Part shown: positions 1 to 8,145 of the stretch, piece after piece
Position numbering within the stretch: the first letter of the stretch is position 1
How the letters are laid out: each line of letters starts with the position of its first letter
Assembly (NCBI GenBank): GCA_943787745.1
Contig: CALSNJ010000002.1
Location: 1,298,668 to 1,362,667, forward strand
Source: an uncultured Alphaproteobacteria bacterium
Lineage (GTDB): Bacteria > Pseudomonadota > Alphaproteobacteria > UBA6615
Length of the DNA stretch: 64,000 nucleotides
Reading direction: 5' to 3'
Made by a program: the position numbers and the translations under genes
The notes under the pieces: generated by a model
The model's database searches: none
The model's input: only the letters and a program-made list of their open reading frames with translations
What the model was told of the DNA's origin: nothing

Positions 1-67
1 AATCCGCGAGGTCGCTGTTGAATCCATGGACCGGAGCGACTGGTTGCGTCTGGATCCAAGCCTTTAG
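1..67 (+). CDS. C-terminal end of an unidentified gene (partial)
   Basis: An open frame enters the window and stops at TAG 65-67; its last 21 codons end in SDWLRLDPSL. The gene converges on the ClC channel gene 9 bp away, which fits a real gene end. The fragment is too short to name, and it could be a chance open frame. Confidence 0.35.
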   Translation, partial: IREVAVESMDRSDWLRLDPSL

Positions 68-76
68 AATGTTTGA

Positions 77-1924
77 CTAGGCGTGCTCTTCGTCACGCGC
101 GCTCAGCAATGCATCGTTGTGCGCGCGCGTGACATCAAGTGCATTCACGATGCCGCGCAACAGCATGCTGTCCTTGCTCGCCACGACAGCGACGCTTTGC
201 CGGTCGAGCCCCTCGATCAGCCGCATGGCTTGCTCCAGGCTGTCTGAAACAGTCAGAACATCCCCGGCGGAATGCGCCAGCTCGCCAACAATCTGAGGGC
301 GGCCTTCAGCATCTGGGCTCATCAGAGCCGCATTCAGGTCAGCGTAGTTCACGAGCCCGCGCAGCATGCCTTCATCATTTACGACATAAACCTCGCCGAG
401 CGGCGATTCACGCAGCTTGCTGTGCAATTGTTCCAACGGTGCGCTTTCCGAAATCGACGCCATGTTGCGCCGCATGACGCGTGCGACCGATATCCCCTGC
501 AGAACAGCCTGGTCGTGACCGCTCGAAACGTTGAGGCCCCGACCGCGAAGTTGGGCGTGGAAGAAAGATTTGCCAAAGAACTGATGGGTCAGGATCGACG
601 CCACAGCGGTGGCGATCATCACCGCAACGGTCAGTTCCGAAGACCCTGTGAGCTCAAAGATAATGAAGATCGTCGACAACGGCGCGCCCATCACGGCACC
701 CGCCAAAGCCCCGGTCCCAATTAGCGCATAAGCAGGCACGCCCGAGAACAACTCGGGAAACACACCGCCAGCAACAAAGCCAAATGCGCCACCAACTGTC
801 GCGCCAAGCACAAGCGATGGCGAAAACACGCCGCCGCCAAAGCCGAAGCCGATGCACACAGCGACCGCCGCAATCTTTGCGACAATCAGCAACAACAGGA
901 AATCAAGCGCAAAGCCACCGCGAAGCGCGACATCCGCCGTTGTGAAGCCAACACCAAGAATTTCGGGCACCTCCAGCGCCAGCGCCCCGAGCAACAACCC
1001 GCCAATTGCAGGCTGAATCCATTTTGGAATTGGGGTCTTGGCCATACCAGCATCAACGGCGAGAATGGTTTTCATGAACGCAATCCCAACCACAGCGCAC
1101 ATCACGCCAAGCAGGATAAACGCGGGAAATTCCCAAAGCGAAATAAGCTCATGCGCAGGCACGGTGAAAGACGGTTCGGAGCCAAAATAGAAACGTCCGA
1201 TCGCTGTGCCGGTGACAGCCGCGATAAAAATCGGCGCGCCAGCCTTAAGCGAGAGATTGCCGACAACGAGTTCGATAGCGAAGACAGCCCCCGCAACAGG
1301 CGCGTTGAAGAGTGACCCAATCGCCGCGGCCACACCACAGCCAATCAGGGTGCGGCTTTGCGACCGATCCAGATGCAGCTTCTCCGAGATCCAGGCACTC
1401 ATGGTTGCGCCCAGATGCACAAGCGGTCCTTCACGACCCGTTGATGCCCCAACGCCAAGCGATGCGCCATGGGCGACAGCCGATACAAGACCGTCCTTGA
1501 GAGACATCTTGCCCCCGCGCAGAGCGGAAGCCTCGATCACATGCGCGATCGCATGGGCACGACCGCCGCCATGAAAGAAATGCAGGAACAAACCAATAAG
1601 AAGACCGCCCAACGCGGGCACGAGCAATATCTGCCACCAGGCAGTCGTCTCAATTGTCGGGATCACCTGATCAAGGGCGGCGCCAAAGGCCACCGACTGC
1701 AATGCATCGACAGCAACCCGAAAGACCAGCGCGCCATAGGCTGCCACAGCGCCGACAGCAAGAGCCATCACACCGAGCAGTAGATGTTCATTCCGAAGCA
1801 CGCGGCGCATCTGCAACCGCGCCCGGACAACAATTGGCGGACGCACGCGTTTCCCTCCAGCCGGTATCCCGACCGGAACTTTGTAACACGTTGATTCTTT
1901 AGAAGTCAGCGCACCGAAGTGCAC
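77..1924 (-). CDS. ClC-family chloride channel/antiporter with C-terminal CBS domains
   Basis: A 615-residue inner-membrane protein. Residues of about 50-460 form the ClC core of many hydrophobic helices, with the selectivity-filter motif GREGPLVHLG near residue 165 and GGGVFSPSLVLG near residue 365. About 150 C-terminal residues form a CBS pair, which usually senses nucleotides. ClC proteins move chloride or fluoride, some by exchange for protons. The annotated start is a GTG 5 bp after the stop of the upstream diguanylate cyclase gene, so the two are probably co-transcribed; an ATG at about 1810 (MRRVLRN) is an alternative start that would remove a poorly conserved hydrophilic leader. The family is certain; the ion and the mechanism are not. 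Confidence 0.9.
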   Translation of the reverse strand: MHFGALTSKESTCYKVPVGIPAGGKRVRPPIVVRARLQMRRVLRNEHLLLGVMALAVGAVAAYGALVFRVAVDALQSVAFGAALDQVIPTIETTAWWQILLVPALGGLLIGLFLHFFHGGGRAHAIAHVIEASALRGGKMSLKDGLVSAVAHGASLGVGASTGREGPLVHLGATMSAWISEKLHLDRSQSRTLIGCGVAAAIGSLFNAPVAGAVFAIELVVGNLSLKAGAPIFIAAVTGTAIGRFYFGSEPSFTVPAHELISLWEFPAFILLGVMCAVVGIAFMKTILAVDAGMAKTPIPKWIQPAIGGLLLGALALEVPEILGVGFTTADVALRGGFALDFLLLLIVAKIAAVAVCIGFGFGGGVFSPSLVLGATVGGAFGFVAGGVFPELFSGVPAYALIGTGALAGAVMGAPLSTIFIIFELTGSSELTVAVMIATAVASILTHQFFGKSFFHAQLRGRGLNVSSGHDQAVLQGISVARVMRRNMASISESAPLEQLHSKLRESPLGEVYVVNDEGMLRGLVNYADLNAALMSPDAEGRPQIVGELAHSAGDVLTVSDSLEQAMRLIEGLDRQSVAVVASKDSMLLRGIVNALDVTRAHNDALLSARDEEHA

Positions 1925-1929
1925 ATCAG

Positions 1930-3015
1930 CTATGCTCCGCCAGAATTCGCGACAACGCGCAGAACCGGTCCGCCAAGGGCCACTTCCACACGATTTCGTC
2001 CCGCATTCTTTGCAGCATAAAGCGCGGTATCGGCCCGCTCGATCAGTTCCTCGGGACTTTCAGAACCGCCAAATTGGGCCGCACCAATCGAAATCGTCAC
2101 GCCGCCAAGATTTTCGCCTGTGGCTTTGCGACGGATGCGTTTGCTGGCCACAATTTCACATATTTGCTCCGCCACAGAGACAGCACCTTCCACATCCGTG
2201 TTGGGGAGGATTATGGCGAACTCTTCGCCGCCATATCTGGCCGCTGTGTCATGACCTTTGGTGCAATCTGTCAAACACTTCGCCACCAGCTTAATCACCT
2301 GATCGCCAAGAAGGTGTCCATGGGTGTCATTGAATTTCTTAAAGTGATCGATATCCAGAATCAGAAGCGAAAGCTCGGACGCCCCCCCATTTGAATCGGC
2401 CACAGCTCTGCCCAAAGCAAGATCGAACGCGCGCCGGTTGTCGAGCCCGGTCAGTCCATCACACATCGCTTCCTTGCGCGCATCGGTGATGCGTTCGTTC
2501 AGTTCGGCAATTTCACGGTTGGACTGTTCAAGCCGGTCATTGACCTTTCGGTTCTGGTCGGCGACGCGCTTGGTCTCCTCGACAAGATTGGAAACGATCT
2601 TCCGAACGGCACCAGCAGCCTCCGCTGAGGCCAGTTCACCACCAGCAGATGTCAGCGTTTCGGTATAACGCTCTGCATCTGCGCTGGCTTCATCGAGCAT
2701 CGCCATGACTTCGGCCACGGATTTCTCCACACCAGCGCTCGCGCTCTGGAGCGCTGTGTCGCGCTTTTCACCATCTTCACTGGCGGCAAGCGTCATACAT
2801 CTAAGGTAAAGCCCGTTGCATTCTTCTGCGTCAAATATCCGACCGTGCTGAAGCATCCAATCGATGCGCTGACAGATGTCGGGGTCCTTCTTGGCTACAT
2901 AGCTGTACCAGACCATAAAATTGTCCGGGGTCGGCGCAATATCCTGCCTGGCCATATGGGCCATAGCTTCCTTGGCAAAATTGTTCGTTTCTTCCGCAGA
3001 TATAGGCTGTGACAT
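1930..3015 (-). CDS. Diguanylate cyclase (GGDEF domain)
   Basis: A 361-residue soluble protein predicted to make cyclic di-GMP from two GTP. Residues 1-100 are an N-terminal region containing a DNFMVWYSYV motif, followed by a likely coiled coil (about 100-185) and a GGDEF domain (about 185-345) with the active-site motif GGEEF and LILDIDHFKKFND for metal and substrate binding. The upstream inhibitory site reads K-x-x-D (KGHD) where feedback-inhibited enzymes have R-x-x-D, so product inhibition may be weakened. There is no transmembrane segment and no sensory domain I recognise. The ClC gene follows 5 bp downstream. Confidence 0.92.
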   Translation of the reverse strand: MSQPISAEETNNFAKEAMAHMARQDIAPTPDNFMVWYSYVAKKDPDICQRIDWMLQHGRIFDAEECNGLYLRCMTLAASEDGEKRDTALQSASAGVEKSVAEVMAMLDEASADAERYTETLTSAGGELASAEAAGAVRKIVSNLVEETKRVADQNRKVNDRLEQSNREIAELNERITDARKEAMCDGLTGLDNRRAFDLALGRAVADSNGGASELSLLILDIDHFKKFNDTHGHLLGDQVIKLVAKCLTDCTKGHDTAARYGGEEFAIILPNTDVEGAVSVAEQICEIVASKRIRRKATGENLGGVTISIGAAQFGGSESPEELIERADTALYAAKNAGRNRVEVALGGPVLRVVANSGGA

Positions 3016-3054
3016 ACAAGCCCCCAGTGGCTCTTATTTGTTGGGTACCATTGT

Positions 3055-3090
3055 GCGACACACGACTTAAGAAAGTCTTACTTGTGTCGC
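3055..3090 (-). promoter_or_regulatory. Nested inverted repeat in the leader of the diguanylate cyclase gene
   Basis: Outer arms GCGACACA (3055-3062) and TGTGTCGC (3083-3090) are perfectly complementary. They enclose a second small hairpin, GACTT (3064-3068) with AAGTC (3073-3077). The element lies 40-75 bp upstream of the diguanylate cyclase start, where an operator or a leader hairpin would be expected. I cannot tell which it is. Confidence 0.35.
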
Positions 3091-3161
3091 GAAATTCTGC
3101 GGAACTCCGGGGCTTGCGATAGTGATAATTCGTCTATTACGGACTGCCGAAGACGAAAAAG

Positions 3162-3345
3162 TCACACAGCATCAGCAGCTTGAGAAGACGATGATAAACG
3201 CGCGAGCCGGTCGACTTCGGCCTTGATGACCAACCAGTTTCGAAAGCGCACGATCTTGCCTTGCCCGTCTGTCGCCCTGGGACTCACCACGAAACATCCA
3301 TAGGGCGCAGGCTGCGATACGTCGAACAGCCGCACAAGTTTTGGC
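3162..3345 (-). pseudogene. Remnant of a LysR-type regulator (C-terminal end only)
   Basis: On the minus strand the frame ending at 3162 reads LVRLFDVSQPAP, then GCFVVSPRATDGQG and VRFRNWL. This is the characteristic end of GcvA-like LysR regulators (substrate-binding domain: 'FD...P..Y.......P....KV..FRDWL'). The similarity stops abruptly at about 3345, where a DUF1127 gene of opposite strand takes over. No helix-turn-helix or effector-domain core is present, so this is a gene tail left by a rearrangement. The assignment is by eye from a short segment. Confidence 0.5.
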
Positions 3346-3452
3346 GTCGCCACAACCAACGGAACGCTCTGGCGAGGCTCGACGATCACCTGTTGCACGA
3401 TATCGGTCTGACAGCCGAGGATGCTGCCAGGGAAGCAAAAAGGCCATTCTGA
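3261..3452 (+). CDS. DUF1127 small protein
   Basis: A 63-residue basic protein. Its C-terminal half carries the DUF1127 signature: FWRRHNQRNALARLDD, then HLLHDIGLT, then a short acidic/basic tail ending KRPF. DUF1127 proteins are small, common in alphaproteobacteria, and in some species bind RNA or influence phosphate and carbon metabolism. The N-terminal 27 residues overlap the LysR remnant on the other strand and are probably not native; a shorter start inside this frame is possible. The coding potential of the conserved half is clear, but whether the gene is intact is not. Confidence 0.6.
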   Translation: MPVCRPGTHHETSIGRRLRYVEQPHKFWRRHNQRNALARLDDHLLHDIGLTAEDAAREAKRPF

Positions 3453-3578
3453 CAGGGGCCTAGACGGGCAGACAGCGGGGCGCCCCAGAGGCAGCAAACT
3501 CCGTTTTCGGCAGGCGATCTTGCGCGAGCATCATTTTCCAGATCGCCATGGCGGGGGAAACCGGGCAAAACTGTGCAA

Positions 3579-4478
3579 ATGGATATTCGACAAATCCGAT
3601 ACGCACTTGCCGTGGCACGGGAACGCAGCTTTACCGGAGCCGCCCAGCGCCTCCATATCTCGCAATCTTCTGTCAGTGAACAGGTCGCATTGCTGGAAGA
3701 CGAGATCGGGTTTCGATTGTTCCGGCGCACCGGACGCGGCGTGGAGACCACCGAACAGGGCCGCAGTTTTCTCGCCGAAGCCGACCGGGTGGCACAGGAC
3801 TTCTACGGCCTTTCCGACACAGCACGGCGCCTGACCGGCGCGAGTTTTGAAACCTTCACTTTGGGTATGGGCTCGGGCATGGCGGGCTTGGTCGTCCCAC
3901 GCGGCTTGAGCCATTTTGCCGACATCTTTCCCAATGTTCAGCTGCGCATCATCACGGCACCCACGCGCAGCATCTACGACCAGCTTCATACCGAGCGCCT
4001 CGACGTCGGCATCGCCATCGAACTCCCACCGGACGAACTTCCCGCAGGTCTGATTGCCTCTCCGATCGGCAAAAGCGAGATGGTTCTTATCTGCCATCCC
4101 GATCACGCGCTGGTGCAAGATCAGGACCCTGTAGATCTGGCATTGTTGATCGAGGAACCACTGATCACGAACGAACTGACAATTGGCTATGGCCAGATTG
4201 TCACCACGATGTTCTCGGATATTGGTGCCCAGCCAAACATTCGAGCTGTCGCAGACAACATCGATACCTTGCGGGAAATGGTCTCTACCGGACTGGGGGT
4301 CGCGATCATTCCACGCTCTTCTATTGATATCATTGGATCACCGGCATCGGTCGTCGTCCGCGAGATCAAACCACGACGCCAGATTGGGTTCTGCATCGTG
4401 CGACGACGTCAGGCCATGTCGCGGAATCGCGAGACCTACTTCGCCTTCCTCAGCGAAGCCTTGACCCAAAACGACTAG
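3579..4478 (+). CDS. LysR-type transcriptional regulator
   Basis: 299 residues. The N-terminal winged helix-turn-helix begins MDIRQIRYALAVA, with the recognition-helix region SFTGAAQRLHISQSSVSEQV, followed by the periplasmic-binding-like effector domain from about residue 90. I chose the ATG at 3579, which matches the usual LysR start; the GTG at 3573 would add only two residues. It stands alone in its direction, 131 bp before the hydantoinase fragment, so it most likely controlled the operon that the IS element later truncated. The effector is unknown. Confidence 0.9.
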   Translation: MDIRQIRYALAVARERSFTGAAQRLHISQSSVSEQVALLEDEIGFRLFRRTGRGVETTEQGRSFLAEADRVAQDFYGLSDTARRLTGASFETFTLGMGSGMAGLVVPRGLSHFADIFPNVQLRIITAPTRSIYDQLHTERLDVGIAIELPPDELPAGLIASPIGKSEMVLICHPDHALVQDQDPVDLALLIEEPLITNELTIGYGQIVTTMFSDIGAQPNIRAVADNIDTLREMVSTGLGVAIIPRSSIDIIGSPASVVVREIKPRRQIGFCIVRRRQAMSRNRETYFAFLSEALTQND

Positions 4479-4490
4479 ATATCGGTTTTA

Positions 4491-4506
4491 CCTATAGTTC
4501 TATAGG
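4491..4506. promoter_or_regulatory. Perfect 16-bp palindrome between lysR and the hydantoinase fragment
   Basis: CCTATAG and CTATAGG flank a 2-bp centre (TT). The site is 104 bp before the hydantoinase start. It is a plausible operator for a dimeric regulator, but it directly abuts the hairpin at 4505-4527 and could be part of one terminator structure. Confidence 0.3.
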
Positions 4507-4527
4507 CAGAGTCCTTTGGACTCTGCC
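4505..4527 (+). terminator. Strong hairpin after lysR
   Basis: GGCAGAGTCC and GGACTCTGCC form a perfect 10-bp stem with a TTT loop, 27 bp after the LysR stop codon. The T-run behind it is short (TGTT), so intrinsic termination may be weak. Confidence 0.5.
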
Positions 4528-4609
4528 TGTTCGCGCACGATACGCTTCCCGGACGGATAGGCTTTCATATCCATAACTATTTGTTTTCAAAGAGAATTGT
4601 GAAACATAC

Positions 4610-5124
4610 ATGGACGTCGGATCAGGCAAAGGCAGCCTTAGAATCGGAATCGACACGGGCGGCACATTCACTGATATCGTTTCAATCGATGTTTCGCGGG
4701 GAACAATGGACGTCACAAAGGTGGCGAGCACACCCGCCAATCCAGCAGTCGGGCTGGTGCAGGGCATCCATGAGGTTCTCGCCAAATCCGGTGCAGACAC
4801 ACAAGATGTCGGTGTCATTTGCCATGGCACAACCGTCGCAACCAACGCACTCCTACAGGGACAAATCGAAGGCCTTGGCCTGATTGTTACCGAAGGCTTC
4901 CGCAACATTCTCGAGATCGCACGCCAAGCCGTCCCCGACGGTTATGGCAACTCGTATTTCTGGGTCAAGCCAGAGCGGCTCGTTCCGCTGCACCATGTCC
5001 ACGAGGTGGGCGGTCGCCTGAACTTCAAGGGCGAGGAACTCAAGACACTCAATGAAGACAGCATTCGCGAAGCTGCGCGTGGCCTGAAGAAGCAGGGCGT
5101 CGGCGCCATCGGGGTTTGCCTGAT
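4610..5124 (+). pseudogene. Hydantoinase A / oxoprolinase family gene, N-terminal fragment cut by an IS element
   Basis: The first 171 or so residues of a HyuA-type protein: the nucleotide-binding start RIGIDTGGTFTDIV at residues 11-24 and the HGTTVATNALLQG motif near residue 70. Full HyuA proteins are about 680-720 residues, so roughly three quarters are missing. The native frame ends at GVCLI (5124); the stop codon TGA is supplied by the left end of the IS. HyuA-type enzymes hydrolyse hydantoins, oxoproline or related cyclic amides in an ATP-dependent way, usually with a HyuB partner, which is absent here. The ATG follows the lysR gene. The fragment cannot be active. Confidence 0.88.
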
Positions 5125-5189
5125 TGTCTGACGTCAGCGCCTATGGAACAAACTAGCCGGATTTCATAAGGGAGGATTTCTGGCTCATC
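5125..5189. repeat. Left terminal inverted repeat of the IS3-family element
   Basis: Pairs with 6576-6637 read on the other strand. Shared blocks are TGTC at the tip, CGTCA, TGGAACAA, AAGGGAGGAT and CTGGCTCATC, with small gaps between them. Confidence 0.85.
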
Positions 5190-5211
5190 GTAGTGACCGA
5201 AGGGAACGAAG

Positions 5212-5586
5212 ATGAGACAGAAATCGCAGACCCGCCAGACGGGTGCCGCCAAGGCGATCAAGGACATCCGCCGGGCAACGCGCAAGCAATATTCTGCTGA
5301 AGAGAAGATCCGCATTGTGCTGGACGGATTGCGTGGTGAAGAAACGATCGCGGAGTTATGCCGCCGGGAAGGCATTGCGCAGAGCATTTATTACAAGTGG
5401 TCGAAAGAGTTTCTTGAAGCTGGCAAGCGTCGACTTGCGGGTGATACGGCTCGTGCGGCTTCTACGGGCGAGGTTCAAGCCCTTCGCCGTGAAGCACGTG
5501 ATTTGAAGGAGGTTGTTGCTGAGCAGACCCTGGAGCTCAGGTTGCTTAAAAAAAGCATGACCGCGGATGGGGGAGACGACGAATGA
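5212..5586 (+). CDS. IS3-family transposase OrfA
   Basis: 124 residues with a helix-turn-helix of the transposase-8 type (SAEEKIRIVLDGL, then TIAELCRREGIAQSIYYKW) and a C-terminal leucine-zipper-like coiled coil (residues about 85-118). It binds the IS ends. A run of seven A residues at 5548-5554 lies near its 3' end. Slipping back one base there opens a frame that runs without a stop into orfB, as expected for the -1 frameshift that makes the OrfAB transposase of IS3 elements. The orfA stop and an orfB start also overlap as ATGA. Confidence 0.9.
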   Translation: MRQKSQTRQTGAAKAIKDIRRATRKQYSAEEKIRIVLDGLRGEETIAELCRREGIAQSIYYKWSKEFLEAGKRRLAGDTARAASTGEVQALRREARDLKEVVAEQTLELRLLKKSMTADGGDDE

Positions 5587-6563
5587 GATACCCCGCATCT
5601 GAGAAACTTGAGATCATCCGCCTTGTCGAGCAGTCTCACCTGCCCATCAAGCAGACGCTGGACAAGCTAGGTATCCCCCGCACCACGTTTTATCGCTGGT
5701 ATGACCGCTATCAGCTTGGTGGTTCGGAGGCCCTGGAAGATCAATCGCCCAGGCCATCGCGGGTCTGGAACCGCATTCCTGATGACGTTCGCCGGCGGAT
5801 CATTGCCCTGGCCCTGGATGTGCCGGAACTGTCTCCTCGCGAACTGGCAGTACGCTTCACTGATACAGAAAGCTACTTTGTCTCAGAGGCTTCCGTCTAT
5901 CGCCTGCTTAAATCCCTTGATCTGATTACCAGCCGTGCATTCATCGTCATCAAGGCTGCTGATGAGTTCAAGGAAAAGACGACCGCGATCAATCAACTGT
6001 GGCAGACCGACTTCACCTATCTGAAGGTCATCGGCTGGGGCTGGATGTACTTATCGACGATCCTTGATGATTACTCTCGCTATATCATTGCCTGGAAGCT
6101 GTGCACGACCATGAAGACCAGCGATGTGACCGAGACGCTGAACCTCGCCTTGCAGGCATCGGACTGTGATCAGGCCCATGTTGTGCACAAGCCGAGACTG
6201 TTATCGGACAATGGCTCCAGCTACGTCTCTGGTGAGCTGGCGGAATGGCTGGATGAAAAGAAGATGAAGCACGTCAGGGGTGCACCGTATCATCCGCAAA
6301 CTCAGGGTAAGATCGAACGATGGCATCAGACGCTGAAGAACCGCATCCTGCTGGAAAACTACTTCTTCCCGGCAGATCTTGAGGCGCAGATCGAGGCGTT
6401 CGTCGATCATTACAACCATCAACGCTACCACGAGAGCATCAACAACCTTACCCCTGCAGACGTCTACTTCGGGCGGGGCCAAGCCATTTTACAACAACGG
6501 GAAAGGATCAAACGGAAAACGATGAAGGCCCGGCGCTTGCAATACCGCAAATACGCCGCCTAA
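5583..6563 (+). CDS. IS3-family transposase OrfB (integrase core)
   Basis: 326 residues: an HTH-like region (residues about 5-55) followed by the rve integrase core. The DDE residues are visible as D in [11 protein letters not shown] in [10 protein letters not shown] and E in [11 protein letters not shown], in the usual IS3 D-D-(35)-E spacing. The frame is full length with no stops, so the element may still be active. It is produced either by the frameshift in orfA or by reinitiation at the ATGA overlap. Confidence 0.92.
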   Translation: MRYPASEKLEIIRLVEQSHLPIKQTLDKLGIPRTTFYRWYDRYQLGGSEALEDQSPRPSRVWNRIPDDVRRRIIALALDVPELSPRELAVRFTDTESYFVSEASVYRLLKSLDLITSRAFIVIKAADEFKEKTTAINQLWQTDFTYLKVIGWGWMYLSTILDDYSRYIIAWKLCTTMKTSDVTETLNLALQASDCDQAHVVHKPRLLSDNGSSYVSGELAEWLDEKKMKHVRGAPYHPQTQGKIERWHQTLKNRILLENYFFPADLEAQIEAFVDHYNHQRYHESINNLTPADVYFGRGQAILQQRERIKRKTMKARRLQYRKYAA

Positions 6564-6575
6564 CATCTTAAACCA

Positions 6576-6637
6576 GATGAGCCAGATCCTCCCTTGGATC
6601 AGCCCGCCAGTTGTTCCAATTTATATGACGACGGACA
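6576..6637. repeat. Right terminal inverted repeat of the IS3-family element
   Basis: Reverse complement of the left end, beginning GATGAGCCAG and ending GACGGACA. It defines the right boundary, at which the permease frame starts without an intervening base. Confidence 0.85.
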
Positions 6638-6862
6638 GTGGGACTGCGCAACGGTGTATCACTGGCGCTGGTTATCGTGATCGTGGCAGAAATGTTCATC
6701 GGCTCTGTCGATGGTTTGGGGCACAATGTGCTCGACAACCAGATGCTGTTCGAAATGCCCCGGATGTATGCGGCGATCTTTGTCGCCGGGGCACTTGGCT
6801 ACGGGTTCAATCTGTTGTTCCTGTTGGTCGAACGGCGCTATGTACATTGGTCGGGCCGTTAA
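6638..6862 (+). pseudogene. ABC transporter permease, C-terminal fragment
   Basis: 74 codons starting exactly at the IS boundary. The sequence [18 protein letters not shown] followed by a second hydrophobic helix ([20 protein letters not shown]) and the basic end [10 protein letters not shown] matches the last two membrane segments of SsuC/TauC/NrtB-type permeases (binding-protein-dependent inner membrane component). The first two thirds, including the EAA loop, are gone. The fragment shows that an uptake system once preceded the amidohydrolase gene 74 bp downstream. Confidence 0.75.
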
Positions 6863-6936
6863 TTCGTCGACCAGCGTTTAAAGTATGTTCAATCAAAATG
6901 CGTACCCGATGGGTCCGCGAAGAAGAGGAAGAAAAT

Positions 6937-8031
6937 ATGGCCATTGAAGTCCGAAAAATCGAAATCAAGAGTGTGTCCGACGCTTCGGGACTCGATGAAT
7001 GGATTGAATCCGGCGAGGTCACAGCTGACCAGATCGTTGCAGCTATCGGCAAAACCGAAGGCAATGGCGGCGTGAACGATTTCACCCGCATTCTGTCCGA
7101 CCAGGCCTTCCGCGCCGTCCTGATGAAGCACGGCTCGCGAAGCGAAACCGACATCAAGGAAATCCCGATGGTGTGGTCAGGCGGTTGTGACGGCGTCATC
7201 ACCCCGCATGCGGTCGCCTTCGCGCGCAACGACAAGACCGGACCCTCCGATCAGGACCGGATTGTGATGGGCACGGCCATGAGCGCCGAGCTGTTTCCCG
7301 AAGACATCGGCCGACCGGCAATGGTCGAGAAGGTTGCCGATGCGGTCCGCGCGGCCATGGCCGATGCCGGCATCGACGACCCGAAGGACGTCCACTACGT
7401 CCAGACCAAGACACCGCTCCTAACCGTTGAGGGCGTCATGGACGCCCATGCACGCGGCGAGAGCACCGCGTGTGAAGTCCACGATTCCATGGGTGTCTCC
7501 AACGGGACGACCGCATTGGGCATTGGTGTGGCACTGGGCGAATTCGAGATGCCCGCCGCCGAAGATATCTGCAAGAACCTCGACATCTATTCGGCCGTGT
7601 CATCCTGCTCCTCGGGCGTTGAGCTTGACCGCGCACAGATCGTTCTGTTCGGCAACAAGGCCGGCGCCGGCGGCCGCTACCGGATCGGCCATTCGGTCAT
7701 GAAAGACGCGCTGGATATTGATGGCATTTATGACTCGATCCGGGATGCCGGCCTCGAGCTTCCCGACCGTCCCCGTGCCGAAGACCTGAACGGTAAAGTC
7801 GTGAACTGCTTCATGAAATCGGAAGCCGATCCACGCGCACGTTTGCGTGGGCGTCGTCAGATTATGCTGGACGATTCCGACGTGCATCACCATCGCCACT
7901 CCAAAGCAGCTGTGGGTGGCGTTGCGGCGCTGGCCATCGGCGACCCCGCTGTTTTTGTGTCGGTGGATGCAATGCATCAGGGCCCGCAAGGTGGAGGCCC
8001 CGTGATCGCGATTGTCGATCTGGGCGAATAA
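6937..8031 (+). CDS. Ring-opening amidohydrolase (cyanuric acid amidohydrolase / barbiturase family)
   Basis: 364 residues. The family's three repeated domains are visible: [13 protein letters not shown] (about 40-52) with [12 protein letters not shown] (about 83-94), then a central domain with [11 protein letters not shown] (about 223-233), and the C-terminal [19 protein letters not shown]. The conserved Lys and Ser of each domain form the three-fold active site that hydrolyses the cyclic amide of cyanurate or barbiturate. I chose the ATG at 6937 because a GAGGAAG ribosome site lies just before it and because the length then equals the family's. The amidase that follows would suit the next step. 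By eye, the VRK...SVSDASGL start looks more like barbiturase than AtzD, but the substrate is unproven. Confidence 0.85.
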   Translation: MAIEVRKIEIKSVSDASGLDEWIESGEVTADQIVAAIGKTEGNGGVNDFTRILSDQAFRAVLMKHGSRSETDIKEIPMVWSGGCDGVITPHAVAFARNDKTGPSDQDRIVMGTAMSAELFPEDIGRPAMVEKVADAVRAAMADAGIDDPKDVHYVQTKTPLLTVEGVMDAHARGESTACEVHDSMGVSNGTTALGIGVALGEFEMPAAEDICKNLDIYSAVSSCSSGVELDRAQIVLFGNKAGAGGRYRIGHSVMKDALDIDGIYDSIRDAGLELPDRPRAEDLNGKVVNCFMKSEADPRARLRGRRQIMLDDSDVHHHRHSKAAVGGVAALAIGDPAVFVSVDAMHQGPQGGGPVIAIVDLGE

Positions 8032-8049
8032 ACCCGTTGCAAATCACGG

Positions 8050-8129
8050 TCATCGCGAGCCGCCACAGGCGGCGAGGCAATCCAGAGCGAACTGGATTGC
8101 GTCGTCGGCCTCCGGCTTCCTCGCTATGA
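8050..8129. repeat. Intergenic palindromic repeat element (about 80 bp)
   Basis: Imperfect inverted repeat from TCATCGCGAGCC... to ...CCTCGCTATGA. The core is GCAATCCAG (8077-8085), loop AGCGAA, CTGGATTGC (8092-8100). This form, with TCAT/ATGA ends and a GCAATCCAG centre, is typical of the dispersed intergenic repeats of alphaproteobacterial genomes. It separates the amidohydrolase from the amidase. Confidence 0.75.
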
Positions 8130-8145
8130 TAGATGAGACAAAACC

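Larger units (their letters stand above)
5125..6637 (+). mobile_element. IS3-family insertion sequence, 1513 bp, complete
   Basis: Two overlapping transposase frames (orfA, orfB with an rve/DDE integrase core) lie between imperfect terminal inverted repeats of about 60 bp. The tips read TGTC...(left, 5125) and ...GACA (right, 6637), giving the 5'-TG...CA-3' ends typical of IS3. There is no 3-4 bp direct repeat: CTGAT precedes the left end and GTGGG follows the right end. The two flanks belong to different genes (hydantoinase A and an ABC permease), so the present arrangement arose by deletion next to the IS or by recombination between two copies. Confidence 0.92.

Noticed and set aside
6577-6936. 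N-terminal extension of the ring-opening amidohydrolase
   Set aside because: The open frame runs back through the IS end and the permease fragment; family length and a ribosome site support the ATG at 6937.
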